From: Podila epigama
Lineage: Eukaryota > Mortierellomycota > Mortierellomycetes > Mortierellales > Mortierellaceae
DNA length: 31,586 nucleotides
Direction of reading: 5' to 3'
NCBI GenBank assembly: GCA_015679605.1
Contig: JAAAVE010000125.1
Location: forward strand, 1 to 31,586
Both the position numbers and the translations under genes were made by a program. The notes beneath the pieces were generated by a model. It was given only the letters and a program-made list of their open reading frames with translations. It was not told the origin of the DNA and did not search any database. Each line of letters opens with the position of its first letter. The stretch's first letter is position 1. Below are positions 29,301 through 31,586 of this stretch, one piece after another.

Positions 29301-31586
29301 GCGACGGTAGGAGGAGCCTTGGAAAACTTGGCCTTGACTTTTTGGAACCAAGAAAGTTTTTTCTCAGCAGTCTTGGCCTTGGCTTTGTCATTCTCCTTGT
29401 TGGGCCAGACAAAAGTTGCGTTCTGGAAACCGATGACGGGGTGGGAGGTGGGAGCCTTGCCATCAATCTTGGTGATGACAGTGTCCTTGACCAACTCCTC
29501 GTCCTGCAAGTACTTGTTGATACGGTTCATGCTGACGACAGCCTGCATGGTGGACTTGATGGTCCAGGGCAAGTTGTTGAGGGCGGAGCGCATGATATTG
29601 AAGAGGGCCAGCGTGGTGAAGATCTTGGAGGCCGAGATCTCATTGCCAAAGAGCTTTGTGTACGAAAGCAAAACGACGACGATGTTGAGCACGGGCATGA
29701 CGGTCCACACAATGTCAGCCATGATGATCTGCTTGTAGGAATCGCGTGTGCGCTGAAGCTCCTTGTTACGAGCGGCTGTAATCTTTTCCTGGAACTTTGA
29801 CTCCCATCCAAAGAACTTGACAATGCGGATGGCGGAGAGCATCTCGTTCAGGGCGTCCATGCGTTCGTCCTTGGTGCTCATGATGTCCTTGAAGAGCTGC
29901 ATGATCATCGCGTACAGCTTGGCAGGGAGAGGGTATGTGCCGATCATGAATGCGATACCCACCAAGGCCGAATAACCAATGACCTGGTAGAGCTGGTAGG
30001 CGGCAATGATAAATTGAATAGGATAACCGTACATGTAGAAGGCGTAGCTGAAGGGCTGCTCCATCTTTTTGACATCGACAGCAATCAAGTTGGCAATGTT
30101 AAGTGGTCCTTCCTTCTTGGGTCCGTCAGGCGAAGGAGACTCGTCAGTCTTTTCCTCAGGCGAGGCCATATCCTTGCGACGGAGAGTCTTGGCAAAGACT
30201 TCGGCGTTACAGATGGACGTGCAATGGACGTAGATACGGCGACCCTTGTGGAGAGCACCCTGGAGACAAGCAGAGTCGCCCAAGGATGCAAACAAGAGAC
30301 CAAAAACATAAGCGTACTGAACGCTCGTGGGCGCACCACAGTCCTTGCACTCGATGTACTGAATGATCTTGTTCAAGCAGTAAGGCGAGGCATTGATAAA
30401 CAGGCACCAAGGCATAGCCCACAGGAACTGCACAAAGAACTCTTCCTTCAACGTCGACATTAACGTGCGACTGAATGAATCCTTCTTTGCGAGTCTATGA
30501 GGAAGGAAAAGAGAGAGAGAGAAAGAGAAAAGGTGTTGGTACCAATGGCCTCATGCCTTTCCGCACTTGAACAAGTATAGTAGAAACAATAATAATAAAG
30601 AAGATAAGCGATAAAGGTACGCTCCATTTGAGGATGACTTACTTGATAAGGTCGTGTTGGCGGATTGAATACCATGCAAAGTCAGATACTTCCAAGTTGG
30701 GTAGGTCCACATCCTGAACCGAGCGTTTGTAGCCGAGGAAGACGAGAGGGTTGACCCAAGAGAAAAACAGTTGGCCAGCAACGGAGCTCGTGTACTCGGA
30801 CGAGTCAAGGCGGGGGACCTGTCCCGGAACGTGCCTCTTGGGAGGTGTCAATGGCTGGTAGGGACGAGTGGTCAATGAAACCACGATGAGGAGGAGGCCA
30901 GTGGCCCAGGCCAGGACATCAAGCTTGAGCCAGAGTGCCCAATCAGCGGCAGGGATGTCAAAAATCTCTGTGCTGTAAAGGTGGAACGAGGACAAGATGA
31001 CCTGGAGGAAGTAGAAAAGATCGAGTTGGAAACGGATCCAGAACTGGTGCGAGACAGCGGGACGGATAACATGGACAAAGGCCAGTCCGAGGGCGTAGGC
31101 CCAGGCCAGTGCCTGGAATGACACTGTGAGGATGCCGAGACGTTCGTGACGGGAGGTGGTTTTGTCACTGAGAAGGTTAAAATTGGAGGAAGAGTTCAAG
31201 AGGAGGAGGGAGAAGAGAGCGAGACCAAGCTGGATTGCGGAAAGACCGAGTCGAGCGAGGTTGACGGTCATGCCGGAAGATCTCTGCGCTTGGTATTGAG
31301 CCTGGACTTGGTCAACGATGGTAGACTCTGAGGCAGCGAGAGGCGATCCTGCAGTGTGATGGTGGGAAGACGGGGCACCGGAGTCACTGTTGGGGCCCGA
31401 GACCACGTCCTCATGAATGTTGTTGATGTCGTGGTCTGGATCATCTGTTTTTAAGGCTTCGTACTGATCCAAGTGCACGGGCTTGCGTGAAAGATAGGCG
31501 AGGGTCAGAGCCGATCCAGCAGCAAACACGACAGGGAGCGCAGCTTGAAGCGCCCTATGATGGTGATAGGAAGGAATCGGCTGAGC
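26387..31586 (-). CDS. ABCC/MRP-type ABC transporter (5' partial)
   Basis: Full-type ATP-driven exporter of the ABCC family, in fungi often vacuolar or plasma-membrane pumps for conjugates, organic anions or drugs. 1683 residues are visible; the frame is open to the right edge, so the N-terminus is missing. Exons: 31586(partial)-30643 and 30494-26387, joined by a 148-bp GT-AG intron in phase 2. Order: TMD0-like block of about five helices; a linker (FFSWVNPL, LEVSDFAW); TMD1; NBD1 with Walker A GATGSGKSA (about 29180-29206), signature LSGGQKQR (about 28865-28890) and Walker B LLLDDCLSAVD, Asp replacing the usual Glu as in MRPs; TMD2; NBD2 with GRTGSGKST (about 27190-27216), FSQGQRQ and VMDEATASVD. 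A Ser/acidic insertion of about 65 residues precedes the NBD2 signature. The C-terminus is short (RLGAAAV). Substrate unknown. Confidence 0.95.

Noticed and set aside
28718-29800. Long plus-strand and alternate-frame readings inside the ABC transporter
   Set aside because: Shadows of the strongly supported ABCC coding frame on the minus strand.
1-31586. tRNA, rRNA, CRISPR, transposon or virus-derived elements
   Set aside because: I looked for tRNA B-box-like GGTTCGAATCC context, regular spaced repeats, terminal repeats, transposase or reverse-transcriptase motifs and found none I could support by eye; a tRNAscan, Rfam and repeat search would settle it.

Overview
The window looks like nuclear DNA from a filamentous fungus, most likely an early-diverging lineage such as Mucoromycota/Mortierellomycotina. 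That placement is an inference from style: many short GT-AG introns (about 85-190 bp), A/T homopolymers, long Gln/His/Ser-rich stretches in regulators, and fungal-type versions of PKA, NECAP, a GRIP golgin and an ABCC transporter. I cannot name a species. There are nine well-supported protein genes, two of them cut by the window edges, and no rRNA, tRNA, CRISPR or transposon that I can support.

Layout. Left edge to 1225 (+): 3' part of an M28 carboxypeptidase Q-like gene with a His-rich insertion. 2224-6181 (-): homeodomain regulator with long polyQ, three exons. 6182-9451: a 3.3 kb purine-rich region, probably promoter plus the PKA 3' flank, with a few coding-like islands. 9452-12381 (-): catalytic subunit of cAMP-dependent protein kinase with a ~520-residue low-complexity N-terminal extension. 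12382-15632: 3.25 kb divergent promoter region. 15633-18449 (+): nine-exon ACAD11/AidB-like acyl-CoA dehydrogenase, containing a 68-N assembly gap and an apparent 1-nt deletion. 18628-19718 (-): NECAP-like endocytic adaptor, five exons. 19719-21159: divergent promoter. 21160-21594 (+): small single-pass membrane protein of unknown function. 21893-22515 (+): cytochrome c oxidase small subunit of the COX6C/Cox9 type. 22874-26068 (-): eight-exon GRIP golgin. 26387 to the right edge (-): ABCC/MRP transporter, lacking its N-terminus here.

I rebuilt the exon structures by hand from splice sites, requiring phase to be kept across every junction and protein continuity with known families. The models for PKA, NECAP, the COX subunit and the golgin each sum to an exact multiple of three. 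The genes do not form an operon or an obvious cluster. Shared themes are membrane traffic (NECAP, golgin, ABC transporter), energy and lipid metabolism (acyl-CoA dehydrogenase, COX subunit) and regulation (homeodomain protein, PKA).

Nothing here is clearly a new multi-gene system. The observations most worth checking are the frameshift beside the gap, the His-rich insertion next to a zinc ligand, a probable GC-AG intron in the golgin, coding-like islands in the two long promoter regions, a 200-codon open frame upstream of the dehydrogenase start, and a strand switch in purine/pyrimidine bias between divergent promoters.
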